A DNA stretch of 62,738 nucleotides from Vallitalea longa (GTDB taxonomy: Bacteria > Bacillota > Clostridia > Lachnospirales > Vallitaleaceae). Made by a program: the position numbers and the translations under genes. The stretch covers positions 1-62,738 of the forward strand of contig NZ_BRLB01000025.1 of NCBI RefSeq assembly GCF_027923465.1. The letters run 5' to 3'. The notes under the pieces were generated by a model. That model was not told the DNA's origin. It did not search any database and saw only the letters and a program-made list of their open reading frames with translations. Positions 1 through 8,265 of the stretch are shown here, one piece after another (the stretch's first letter is position 1; each line of letters opens with the position of its first letter).

Positions 1-352
1 AATGTAATAAGTGGTTCAACCATTACTCTTCCAAGTGTACCTGTAAGAGAAGGTTACACATTTGAAGGTTGGTATACAGATACTGAATTAACAAAAATAT
101 TTGATGAAGATAGTATTATAACATCTAATATGAATATTTATGGTAAATGGAATAAAGAAATAGAGTATTACACAGTTGATTTCTATAAGACAGGTGAAGA
201 CACAGAAATATATCATTCAGCTAATGTAATAAGTGGTTCAACCATTACTCTTCCAAGTGTACCTGTAAGAGAAGGTTACACATTTGAAGGTTGGTATACA
301 GATACTGAATTAACAAAAATATTTGATGAAGATAGTATTATAACATCTAGTA
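1..352 (+). repeat. 222-base tandem repeat encoding InlB-type modules
   Basis: Bases 1-130 recur from 223 to 352 with only two mismatches that I can see, near the Asn/Ser and Ile/Leu codons before GKW. The period is exactly 222 bases (74 codons), so copy number can change without breaking the frame. The array continues beyond the left edge. Confidence 0.9.
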
Positions 353-1710
353 TGAATCTTTATGGTAAATGGAAGGAAGAAAATACACATCCTGATAAAC
401 CATCAAGACCATCAAGACCAACAAGACCTACAAAACCAGCAGAACCAACTGTATCAGTCAATAAACCTGTTGTTAAAACTAATTCTGATATAGAAACAAC
501 TTTAATATCTCAAAACATATCACAAACAGCTGATATAACAAAAGACACTGCAATTTTAAAAGTTAAAGGTAATACTGTGAATGAAGTAGTTGCTAGTATA
601 AAAGAATTAGAAGAAAACAACTCACAAGATAAATATGAATCTGTGATTGAATTTACATCTGAACTTCCTAAAGATAGCAAAGGTAAAAATATCAAGGAAT
701 CAAATGTAGAATTTAATAAAATCAATATTAATAAAATTGTTGAAGAAACAAAAGCAGATGTATTGTTATCAACAGAAGTTGCAGATATTAAATTCAGTAA
801 TGATGCTTTGAAAAATATAATCAATCAAGCCGAAGGATTAAAGCTTAATGTTACAGCACAGGCTGTTGATAAAAAAGAATTAACAGATAAAGTACAAAAA
901 GCTGTCAATGAATATCCTATTTATAAGTTTGAGGTAGCATCAAACAACGAAAATATTTCAAATGTTGATAATTCAGAAGTGACAATAAGTATACCTTATG
1001 AGTTAACTAAAGATAAGAATCCTCAAAATATAGTCATCAACCATATAAGTGAGGACGGGAAATTTGAATTAGTAAAAGATTGTTATTATAACGAAGAATC
1101 AGGAAAAATCACATTCAAAACATCCGATTTCTCAACTTATGTTATAGGATATAATGATGTTGAATTCAATGATATTTCTACTAAGTGGTCTAAAGATTAT
1201 ATTAACTTTGTTGCTGCAAGAAATCTATTTAGTGGTACAGGTAATAAAGTATTCAACTCAGAAATGACTATGACTAGAGGAATGTTCGTTACTGTTTTAG
1301 GTCGTTTAGAAGGAATTGATACAAGCAGATATTCAGAAACAAGATTCTCAGATGTGGACATCAACGATTATTATGGAACTTACGTTCAATGGGCAAAAGA
1401 AAAAGGTATTGTCAATGGAGTAGGAAACAATAAATTCGCACCAAATGAGAATGTAACACGTGAACAAATGGCAGCAATACTTGTAAATTATGTTGAGAAA
1501 ACCAATAAAGATCTTAACGATGTAACTAAGAATAATAAATTTACTGATGATGAAGAAATCAGTAATTATGCAAAAAATGCAGTAAAACAAATGAAAAAAT
1601 GGGGAATTATCAAAGGAAAGAATAACAATGAATTCGACCCTCAAGGTAATGCAACAAGAGGTGAAGTAGCTAAAGTCATAACAGAATTCATTATCAACTC
1701 CATTAAGTAA
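1..1710 (+). CDS. S-layer-anchored surface protein with InlB-type repeats (5' end missing)
   Basis: The reading frame is open from the first base, so the N-terminus and signal peptide lie outside the window. The visible part starts with two nearly identical 74-residue modules containing GYTFEGWYTD, the signature of the Listeria-Bacteroides (InlB B) repeat. A basic Pro/Arg/Lys-Pro linker follows (codons near 385-450), then a domain of about 250 residues I do not recognise. Three S-layer homology domains end the protein (about 1165-1300, 1345-1495, 1540-1705), each with the FxD...WA/MKKWGI...F.P...TRGE pattern. SLH domains bind pyruvylated secondary wall polymer, so the protein should be displayed on the cell surface. 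It is followed directly by a terminator. Adhesion is a plausible role but is inference. Confidence 0.9.
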   Translation, partial: NVISGSTITLPSVPVREGYTFEGWYTDTELTKIFDEDSIITSNMNIYGKWNKEIEYYTVDFYKTGEDTEIYHSANVISGSTITLPSVPVREGYTFEGWYTDTELTKIFDEDSIITSSMNLYGKWKEENTHPDKPSRPSRPTRPTKPAEPTVSVNKPVVKTNSDIETTLISQNISQTADITKDTAILKVKGNTVNEVVASIKELEENNSQDKYESVIEFTSELPKDSKGKNIKESNVEFNKININKIVEETKADVLLSTEVADIKFSNDALKNIINQAEGLKLNVTAQAVDKKELTDKVQKAVNEYPIYKFEVASNNENISNVDNSEVTISIPYELTKDKNPQNIVINHISEDGKFELVKDCYYNEESGKITFKTSDFSTYVIGYNDVEFNDISTKWSKDYINFVAARNLFSGTGNKVFNSEMTMTRGMFVTVLGRLEGIDTSRYSETRFSDVDINDYYGTYVQWAKEKGIVNGVGNNKFAPNENVTREQMAAILVNYVEKTNKDLNDVTKNNKFTDDEEISNYAKNAVKQMKKWGIIKGKNNNEFDPQGNATRGEVAKVITEFIINSIK

Positions 1711-1750
1711 TGAATTAATATTGTAATAAATAAATAGTAGTTAAAAGATT

Positions 1751-1803
1751 ATAGCTCCAAAAGAAAACTAATTATATAGTTTGCTTTTTGGAGCTATTTT
1801 TTT
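1751..1803 (+). terminator. Rho-independent terminator after the SLH protein
   Basis: ATAGCTCCAAAA at 1751-1762 pairs with TTTTGGAGCTAT at 1786-1797 and is followed by a T-run. Confidence 0.85.
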
Positions 1804-1843
1804 ATTTTATAGTAAACTTTTGTTTCTTGAGCATATGAACTAG

Positions 1844-1891
1844 AAGCTGAACGCTACAATAAGTTGAATGTTGTAGATGTTTAGCTTTTTT
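1844..1891 (+). terminator. Second terminator-like hairpin
   Basis: AAGCTGAACGCTACAA (1844-1859) pairs with TTGTAGATGTTTAGCTT (1871-1887) with one irregularity, and a short T-run follows. It would isolate the aldolase operon from upstream transcription. Confidence 0.6.
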
Positions 1892-1914
1892 ATATAATAA
1901 AGAGCTTATAATTT

Positions 1915-2015
1915 GTTACAAAAGTAATTATATGTTGACAAATGCTCAATAGGGTGCTAAGATATAAACAAGTTACAAAATAACAATTAATGAGCAAATG
2001 TAACACATGAACAGG
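1915..2015 (+). promoter_or_regulatory. Promoter and probable operator of the aldolase operon
   Basis: TTGACA at 1935-1940 is followed after 17 bases by TAAGAT (1958-1963). ACAAATGCTCA overlapping the -35 box and TGAGCAAATGT near 1991-2001 form an imperfect inverted pair, and GTTACAAAA occurs twice in the same region. These are candidate sites for the SorC regulator encoded at 4055. The promoter boxes are seen; the assignment of the regulator is inference. Confidence 0.5.
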
Positions 2016-2026
2016 GAGGTTTTATT

Positions 2027-2827
2027 ATGACTAACACAACATGCAGGATGAATCACATATTCAGACCGGACAAAAAAACTTTTATCATGGCTATGGACCA
2101 CGGTTCCAACTTTAACGTGCTACCAGCCTTAAAAAAACCAGGAAAAGTTATAAGAGAGATAGCAGAAGCAGGAGCAGATGCTTTTCTGACTACTGTTGGA
2201 TTAACTGAAAAATTTGCAGGGGATTTTCTTGGAAAAGGGATAATACTTCGTATTGATGGAGGAGTATCATTCTTAGGTGACCATTCAAAACCATTACAAA
2301 CAGTAGTAACAGCAGAAGATGCTCTCAGGTTAGGTGCAGATTCCATAATTACTATGGGATTTCCTGGTTCCAAATTCGAAAATGAAATATTAAGTAATTT
2401 GACTCGTAATATATTGAGTGCTCATAAATGGGGAATTCCTGTTACAGCAGAAGCATTACCACGAGGATTTGAAGGTGGGGAAGACTCAAGGACTCCAGAA
2501 AATATTATGTTCTCATGTAGACAGAGTACAGAATTCGGAGCAGACATAATAAAGACTATATATACAGGAGATAAAGAAACATTTAAAGAATTAACAGAAA
2601 GCGTGTATGCACCTGTCGTTATTCTAGGAGGCTCCAAGAAAGTTCCGGAACGTGTATTGTTGCAAGAGATAAAAGATGCCATGGAAGCAGGGGGAGCAGG
2701 AGTGGCAATGGGACGTAACATATGGGGACATGATAATCCTGCAAGATATGCAGCTGCCATAGCTAAACTAATACATGAAGATTGTAGTGTAGACGCTGCG
2801 CTAAAAGAATTGAATCCTAAGTTTTAG
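2027..2827 (+). CDS. Class I (Schiff-base) aldolase, DhnA/FbaB/LsrF family
   Basis: This 266-residue protein belongs to the DeoC/FbaB-like class I aldolases, cytoplasmic TIM barrels that cleave a phosphorylated ketose or related keto compound. The N-terminal AMDHG motif, the RIDGG strand and GADIIKTIYTGD are visible; Lys176 in the last is the expected Schiff-base lysine. A good GGGAGG ribosome site lies upstream. It is the first gene of a unit with a zinc dehydrogenase, then a SorC regulator and a permease, which points to catabolism of a sugar or polyol. The substrate cannot be told: fructose-bisphosphate, a deoxy-ketose phosphate or an AI-2-like compound are all possible for this family. 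Confidence 0.85.
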   Translation: MTNTTCRMNHIFRPDKKTFIMAMDHGSNFNVLPALKKPGKVIREIAEAGADAFLTTVGLTEKFAGDFLGKGIILRIDGGVSFLGDHSKPLQTVVTAEDALRLGADSIITMGFPGSKFENEILSNLTRNILSAHKWGIPVTAEALPRGFEGGEDSRTPENIMFSCRQSTEFGADIIKTIYTGDKETFKELTESVYAPVVILGGSKKVPERVLLQEIKDAMEAGGAGVAMGRNIWGHDNPARYAAAIAKLIHEDCSVDAALKELNPKF

Positions 2828-2847
2828 TTGGAAAGGAGAATGAAGAC

Positions 2848-3885
2848 ATGAGCAAATATAAGGTTAACGTCATATCTAATGAAAAAGAAGTAACAACACA
2901 TGAACTAGAGTTGAAACAGCCACAAGATAAACAAGTGCTTATTAAAGTAGATGCATGTGCAATATGTACTCTAGAACAAAGAGTATACAAAGGTGTAATG
3001 AAAAGATATCCTTTTGCTGGAGGGCATGAAGTAGCAGGAACTATAGAATCTATTGGTGAAAATGTAAAAAATGTAAAAGTGGGTGATAAAGTAGCAGTAT
3101 TTTTATTAACATCTTGTGGTGAGTGCTATTATTGTAGAAAAGGATTAGAAAATCAATGTGTTCAATCCTTTAGAACTTCTATACATGAGGGTTTTGTCGG
3201 TCCAGGTGGATTGTCAGAATATATGTTGGTAGATGCAAAAAGAGTTTATAGATTAGCAGATGACATTAATATGTCACATGCAGCACTAACAGAACCATTA
3301 GCGTGCTGTGTACATAGTATCAACAACGCGAAAGTTGAATTAGGTAATGATGTAGTAGTTATCGGTGTGGGTATAATGGGAGGATTTCATATACAATTAG
3401 CAAAACTGAGGGGTGCTAGAGTAATTGCATGTGATATCAATAAAGGAAGATTAGATGTTGCTAGGAAGTTAGGTGCTGACATAGTCATTAATTCTAATGA
3501 GACCAATGCAATAGAACAAGTGAAAACATTGACTGAAGGACGTGGTGCAGATGTGGTATTTTGCACAGCCGCAATATCACAATTAGCTGCTGACAGTGTT
3601 GAAATGGTAGGAAAGCTAGGAAGAGTTATAATGTACAGTTCTTTTCATCCAGATAATCCAATAGATCTAAATGTCAACAAAGTCCATTCAAAAGAAATGA
3701 TTATCACTGGAGCTGTGAATCCATGTACTTCTGATTTCTTAACTTCTACAAGGTTATTATCATACAATCTTATCAATGTATCCGATCTAATATCCGATGA
3801 GATAAATATTAATGATATACAAAAAGCATTTGAAAAGGCTATTGATCCATTAACATATCGTATTATTGTAAAATGCAATAGATAA
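2848..3885 (+). CDS. Zinc-dependent medium-chain dehydrogenase (sorbitol/threonine dehydrogenase type)
   Basis: The 345-residue protein has the full MDR architecture: a GroES-like catalytic domain with a zinc-site Cys in CAIC and GGHEVAG, a structural zinc lobe CGECYYCRKGLENQC with four cysteines, and a Rossmann fold beginning VVVIGVGIMGG near residue 170. It should oxidise a secondary hydroxyl of a polyol or sugar using NAD(P). It starts 20 bases after the aldolase with a GGAAAGGAG ribosome site, so the two are translated from one message. The pair suggests oxidation of a polyol or deoxysugar followed by aldol cleavage. The Asp after the second Rossmann strand (ACDIN) suggests NAD(H). Confidence 0.85.
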   Translation: MSKYKVNVISNEKEVTTHELELKQPQDKQVLIKVDACAICTLEQRVYKGVMKRYPFAGGHEVAGTIESIGENVKNVKVGDKVAVFLLTSCGECYYCRKGLENQCVQSFRTSIHEGFVGPGGLSEYMLVDAKRVYRLADDINMSHAALTEPLACCVHSINNAKVELGNDVVVIGVGIMGGFHIQLAKLRGARVIACDINKGRLDVARKLGADIVINSNETNAIEQVKTLTEGRGADVVFCTAAISQLAADSVEMVGKLGRVIMYSSFHPDNPIDLNVNKVHSKEMIITGAVNPCTSDFLTSTRLLSYNLINVSDLISDEININDIQKAFEKAIDPLTYRIIVKCNR

Positions 3886-3946
3886 ATTTGAGTTTTGGGG
3901 TATTTAAGTAAACACTGTATTTTATAAAATATATATTTGGTAACTA

Positions 3947-3988
3947 GATAAATGCGTAAATGCAGTATACTACATAGTTGCATTTATC
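3947..3988. promoter_or_regulatory. Inverted repeat upstream of the SorC gene, probable operator
   Basis: GATAAATGC (3947-3955) is the exact reverse complement of GCATTTATC (3980-3988). A nested pair TAAATGCA/TGCATTTA also fits (3957-3964 and 3979-3986). It sits just upstream of the regulator gene, so autoregulation is likely, but this is inference. Confidence 0.5.
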
Positions 3989-4054
3989 ATCGATAAGTGA
4001 GATAATTAGCTAAAATTATATTATATTATTTATAAAATGGAGTGGTGTTATAAG

Positions 4055-4999
4055 ATGACTAATGATAATGTTTTCGGAAATTCCCGTTTGGATTATATAA
4101 GAGTAGCCAATTATTACTATAAATCTGGTCTTACTCAAGAAGAGATTGCCCAGAATATGAATATATCACGTCAACGCGTTAATAGAATGTTGAGTAAATG
4201 TATTAAAATGGGTATCGTTCGTATTACTATTGAAGGTGTTGATGAGACAAATCTCGGATTAGAAACACAGCTTGAACAGAAATACGGTCTAAAAGCAGTC
4301 AGAATATCTGGTAATATATCTGAAGAGAATGTTTATGAAGAAATAGGAAAGACTGCTGCTAATTATCTAGCGGGTATTATTAGTAAAGGAGATATCATCG
4401 GCTTTTCTAGAGGAAGAAGTATGTCAGCTTTAGTTGATTACATGCCTGTCGTAAAGGTTAATAATGTTGTTGTTACTCAATTAATGGGAGGATGGAATAA
4501 TCAACAAACTAAAATAAAGGTTGATGATATAGTTCATCGTTTTAGCGAAAAAATACATGCTGCATCCACGTTACTTTATGCTCCGGTTTTAGTAAATAAT
4601 CCAAAACTTAGAGAAGCTATAATAAACGAGCCTTTTTTCTATGAAGCATATAATGTAATAAAATCCTGTTCTATTGCTGTTGTAGGAATCGGAGATGCGA
4701 CAAGTAAAACAATCTTACCTAACATGGAAAAAGAAGATTATGAATATTGTATTCGTAATAATGCTGTTGGAGAGATATGTGCACATTTTTTTGATAAAGA
4801 TGGAAAAGCCATAAAAACACCACTTGACGAGCGTGTCATTAATGTTGATTTAGATGATTTCTTTAATATACCATTACGTTTAGGGGTAGCTGGATCAAAG
4901 TCTAAGATTCCAGCAATTCTTGGAGCATTAAGAGGCGGATATATTAATTCATTAGTGACTGATCTTGATACAGCTCAGTTTTTAAATGATGTTGAATAG
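4055..4999 (+). CDS. SorC/DeoR-family sugar-responsive transcription regulator
   Basis: An N-terminal helix-turn-helix (LTQEEIAQNMNISRQRVNRM, about residues 25-45) precedes a roughly 255-residue SorC-type sugar-phosphate-binding domain (GISRGRS-like phosphate loop FSRGRSMSAL). SorC proteins respond to a phosphorylated catabolic intermediate. An in-frame ATG at 4037 has no ribosome site; the ATG at 4055 is preceded by GGAGTGG and gives the usual SorC N-terminus, so I chose it (314 residues). It lies between the aldolase/dehydrogenase pair and a permease on the same strand and is most likely their regulator. Confidence 0.88.
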   Translation: MTNDNVFGNSRLDYIRVANYYYKSGLTQEEIAQNMNISRQRVNRMLSKCIKMGIVRITIEGVDETNLGLETQLEQKYGLKAVRISGNISEENVYEEIGKTAANYLAGIISKGDIIGFSRGRSMSALVDYMPVVKVNNVVVTQLMGGWNNQQTKIKVDDIVHRFSEKIHAASTLLYAPVLVNNPKLREAIINEPFFYEAYNVIKSCSIAVVGIGDATSKTILPNMEKEDYEYCIRNNAVGEICAHFFDKDGKAIKTPLDERVINVDLDDFFNIPLRLGVAGSKSKIPAILGALRGGYINSLVTDLDTAQFLNDVE

Positions 5000-5094
5000 A
5001 TAATATAAAATATAGCAATTTACCTCCTTAATCGGTGATTGTTACTAGATATGTTAAATAAATATTTAGTCAACAAATATGAGGAGGTTTTTTT

Positions 5095-6447
5095 GTGTCT
5101 AATTCTAAGAATAATAATCAACAAGGTTCTCTTGGTTTAGTAGCATGTGTTACTATTATTGTTGGTGGAATGATAGGTAGTGCTATTTTCTCATTATCGG
5201 GAATGACAATCTATTATGCAGGTCCAGCAGCTATTATTTCATGGATTATAGCTGCTATAGTTCTTCTTATGTACGGTCTACAAATCGCGGAGCTTTCTAC
5301 GATTTATCCCAAATCAGGCGGCGTTTTTGTCTTTCCTACAAAATCACTTGGAAAAACAGAAAAACAAGGTAAAATATGGGGATTTATTTCCGCATGGGGT
5401 TACCTTAATGCTAATGTCGTAGGAATAGCATTTGCTGCAATTTATGTGGCTACTTATCTAAGCGTAGGATTCCCTATTTTTGAAGGAATGCAGATACCTT
5501 TAGCAATCGGTGCTTGTCTGTTTTGTTTTATACTTAATATATTGAAAGTTAGTGTAGCAGGTAAAGCCAATACCGTATTGGTCATATTATTAACTTGTAC
5601 AATGATAGTTTTTGTAGTTATCGGGTTATGTACTAAAAATTGGGACTCATCTTTGCTAACTCCATTTTTCTCACAAGGAATTAAAGGTAGTACAGGATTT
5701 TTAAGTGCCATTCCTAATGCTATGGTTGCATATGGGTCAATAGTTGCAATAGCTTTCATGGTATCTGAAGTAAAGAATCCCAATAAGAATGTTCCAAAAT
5801 CAATGTGCATAGCAATGAGTGTTGTCATAGTTCTATATGTATTGATTTTAATTACAACCGTAGGATTGATAACATCTAATTTCCTAGAAGAAAATCCTGG
5901 AATGCGTTTTATTCCACTATATGCTGCTGCATTTACTAAATTACAAGCATTTCCATGGCTTGCAAAAGTAATCTCAATATCAGCTGTTCTAGCTTTGCTT
6001 ACAACAATAAATGTTCTCATAGCCATAACTTCTAGAGCTGTTGTAGCTATCGCTGATGGAGGAATGCTTCCAAAATCACTTAGCAAGATTAATTCTAGAA
6101 CAGGTACTCCTATAATTGCAAGTATAGCTGTTACATTAGTAGCTATGATAATATCCTGTTTCCCTCAATTTACTGCTGAAATAGTTAATATAGGCTCTCT
6201 CTTAGCTGCTATAACTATTTCCATAAATTGTGTTTCATTAATAGTTGCACGTAAAAAAAATAAATATGTTCAGGGTAATTATCGTGCTCCCGGTGGTTCT
6301 TATCTTCCAATTATAACACTAGCGATAATTATAGTATCTTACATACCTGGAATAATCAGCGGAGCAGCCTTATGGTATTACATAATTGCTTGGTATGCTG
6401 TAGGAATAATAATTCTATTTATTAATCGTTCTTTGGCTAAGAAGTAA
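5095..6447 (+). CDS. APC-superfamily amino-acid/polyamine permease
   Basis: This 450-residue membrane protein has about 12 hydrophobic segments. The first contains the APC signature GGMIGSAIF, where the unwound helix binds the substrate's amino and carboxyl groups. It starts with GTG at 5095, placed by a strong GAGGAGG at 5081. It follows the SorC gene by 95 bases. An APC permease in an aldolase/dehydrogenase locus suggests the substrate may be a nitrogen-containing or amino-acid-like compound rather than a plain sugar; that is inference. It could instead be an independent amino-acid uptake gene. Confidence 0.85.
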   Translation: MSNSKNNNQQGSLGLVACVTIIVGGMIGSAIFSLSGMTIYYAGPAAIISWIIAAIVLLMYGLQIAELSTIYPKSGGVFVFPTKSLGKTEKQGKIWGFISAWGYLNANVVGIAFAAIYVATYLSVGFPIFEGMQIPLAIGACLFCFILNILKVSVAGKANTVLVILLTCTMIVFVVIGLCTKNWDSSLLTPFFSQGIKGSTGFLSAIPNAMVAYGSIVAIAFMVSEVKNPNKNVPKSMCIAMSVVIVLYVLILITTVGLITSNFLEENPGMRFIPLYAAAFTKLQAFPWLAKVISISAVLALLTTINVLIAITSRAVVAIADGGMLPKSLSKINSRTGTPIIASIAVTLVAMIISCFPQFTAEIVNIGSLLAAITISINCVSLIVARKKNKYVQGNYRAPGGSYLPIITLAIIIVSYIPGIISGAALWYYIIAWYAVGIIILFINRSLAKK

Positions 6448-6521
6448 GATATTACTAACCTTTTATAACTATATAAATTGGAAATATATTGATAAGTAAT
6501 TTAAGAAGGGATTGATCGGGT

Positions 6522-7445
6522 ATGAAACATATTTTTGGAACAGATATGAAAGTTGGAAAATCATGTATAGCATTTGGACAATTTGATGGATTACATAAAG
6601 GTCATATGGCTGTTATAGATGAGCTTATTAAGGAGAAGACAAGTGATTCAACTTCTATTCTTCTAAGTTTAGATTATGTTTGTGATAGCATAAATGAAAA
6701 AGTTATATATACAGAAGAAGAAAAAGAACTTATACTCAGGAACAGTTCAATTGATTTGATGTTATCTTATCCCTTTACAGCGGATGTCAAGAGAATGGAG
6801 CCAGAGAGATTCATAAAAGAAATTCTCATAGATAAATTAGGTGCAAAAACAATTGTAGCAGGGGAAAAATGCAGATTCGGTAGAGATTGTAAAGGCAGTA
6901 TCATGACATTGAAACATTTTGAGTCAAAATATAATTATAAAGTAGTCTGTCCAAAAACAGTTAAATATAAAGGACAAGCTGTTACATCTAAATTAATAAA
7001 AGATGAGATATGTGAAGGGAATATCAATAAGGCCAATGAATTTTTGGGACATGCTTTTAAAATGATCGGAGAAGTAGTTCATGGTAAGGCAATAGGCAGG
7101 ACTGTAGGAATGCCTACAGCCAATCTAAAAGTAGCTGATAACAAATTGATGCCTCAAAATGGAGTATATGCGACTTTATCTGAAGTAGATAGTAAAGTAG
7201 TAAAAGGACTTACTAATATTGGTCTTAGACCTTCCGTTGATAATAATGATTATATAACCATAGAAACTTATTTGCTGGACTTTTCTAAAGATATTTACGG
7301 CAAGAAAATAGCTCTGGACATCCATACATATATAAGAGGGGTTATCAAATTCAGTAGTATAGATGAAGTAAAAAAACAGGTGGATAAAGATATACATTCC
7401 ATTAGAAAATATTTGGATAATGTGAAATTATTGGATGTAATATAG
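6522..7445 (+). CDS. ribF: Bifunctional riboflavin kinase / FAD synthetase
   Basis: The 307-residue protein matches RibF in size and order. The N-terminal nucleotidyltransferase has FGQFDGLHKGH (the HxGH-type site, about residues 18-28) and RFGRDCKG. The C-terminal flavokinase has GRTVGMPTANL near residue 192, NGVYA and NIGLRPSV. It converts riboflavin to FMN and FMN to FAD in the cytoplasm. The usual GNFDGVH is GQFDGLH here, and the N-terminal half is somewhat divergent, so a specialised paralogue is possible. It stands alone, 3 kb upstream of the riboswitch-controlled biosynthetic operon, with no FMN riboswitch of its own. Confidence 0.88.
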   Translation: MKHIFGTDMKVGKSCIAFGQFDGLHKGHMAVIDELIKEKTSDSTSILLSLDYVCDSINEKVIYTEEEKELILRNSSIDLMLSYPFTADVKRMEPERFIKEILIDKLGAKTIVAGEKCRFGRDCKGSIMTLKHFESKYNYKVVCPKTVKYKGQAVTSKLIKDEICEGNINKANEFLGHAFKMIGEVVHGKAIGRTVGMPTANLKVADNKLMPQNGVYATLSEVDSKVVKGLTNIGLRPSVDNNDYITIETYLLDFSKDIYGKKIALDIHTYIRGVIKFSSIDEVKKQVDKDIHSIRKYLDNVKLLDVI

Positions 7446-7476
7446 ATTATCATTCGCTTTTTAATGAAATACACAA

Positions 7477-7522
7477 AAACAGCTCATTACTCTTTTCACA
7501 AAATGGCTTTGAGCTGTTTCTT
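7477..7522. terminator. Terminator between ribF and the radical-SAM relic
   Basis: AAACAGCTCA (7477-7486) pairs perfectly with TGAGCTGTTT (7510-7519). It lies between convergent genes and can serve ribF; its use in the other direction is less certain. Confidence 0.75.
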
Positions 7523-7537
7523 TATGTAATTAATCAT

Positions 7538-8125
7538 TTAATATAAATCACATCTTACATTGGCAAAATCACAAGCTAATGATGATTTACCTAATAAATT
7601 ACCATCTTCCAACAAAGCTACCCTAGGACATTTGGAACAATATTTATTGATACGGCATTTAGCACAAGTAGTATCTTTCCATTTAAGATTTTGTAGTTTG
7701 CTGATTAATGGATTATTATTCCATATATCATCAATAGAATTATTATATATGTTTCCTACCTTGATGAAATATTTATTACAGGGATATGCATCTCCATTAC
7801 TGTCAATAAAAAGAGAATATTCAATGTTAGGACAAATCAATTCATTTTCAGTATGCTCATGTAAATTGAAGTCTCTTATTTTATCAATTTCCAGTAGAAC
7901 TTCATGTAGCTGTTCTGAAGACATCCTTAGATCTTGTGGAGAGAAGACACCATTGGTTTTAGAAAAAACATCAGCATCAACTTGGTATCCGAATCCATTT
8001 TCGTCACAGAACTCTTTTATTTCTTTAAAAGAATTATAATTATAACTCATGATTATGGTCTTTATTTCCAAAGGAATATTATATTTCTTTATAAGCATTA
8101 TGTTATTTAGTACTTTTTTTAGAGA
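7538..8125 (-). pseudogene. Radical SAM/SPASM maturase, C-terminal remnant
   Basis: The remaining 186 codons from an internal ATG at 8098 encode a SPASM domain with the expected cysteines (CPNIEY...DAYPC, then CAKCRINKYCSKC...C...C) that bind auxiliary iron-sulfur clusters. The N-terminal radical SAM core and its CxxxCxxC are absent. Family-like sequence (VLNNIMLIKKYNIPLEIKT) continues upstream of the first ATG as far as an in-frame stop at 8126-8128, so this is a truncated gene and not a small intact one. SPASM proteins mature ribosomal peptides, sulfatases or quinone cofactors. The neighbouring exporter at 8266 suggests a lost peptide (RiPP) cluster; no precursor peptide was found. Confidence 0.8.
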
Positions 8126-8265
8126 ACTAGGTAAGATTATAAAAATAAATAAAGTTAAAAATAATTATAACAATAAATAAATAAAGTAAATTTAAACTGT
8201 TGAATGATTTGGATTGAGATGTTAGTATTTATTGTAATATAAATAATATAATGGAGGGTAGATTA

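Noticed and set aside
7560-8039. Open frame of about 159 codons on the plus strand
   Set aside because: It lies antisense to the SPASM remnant, which has clear family motifs; no ribosome site or recognisable protein.
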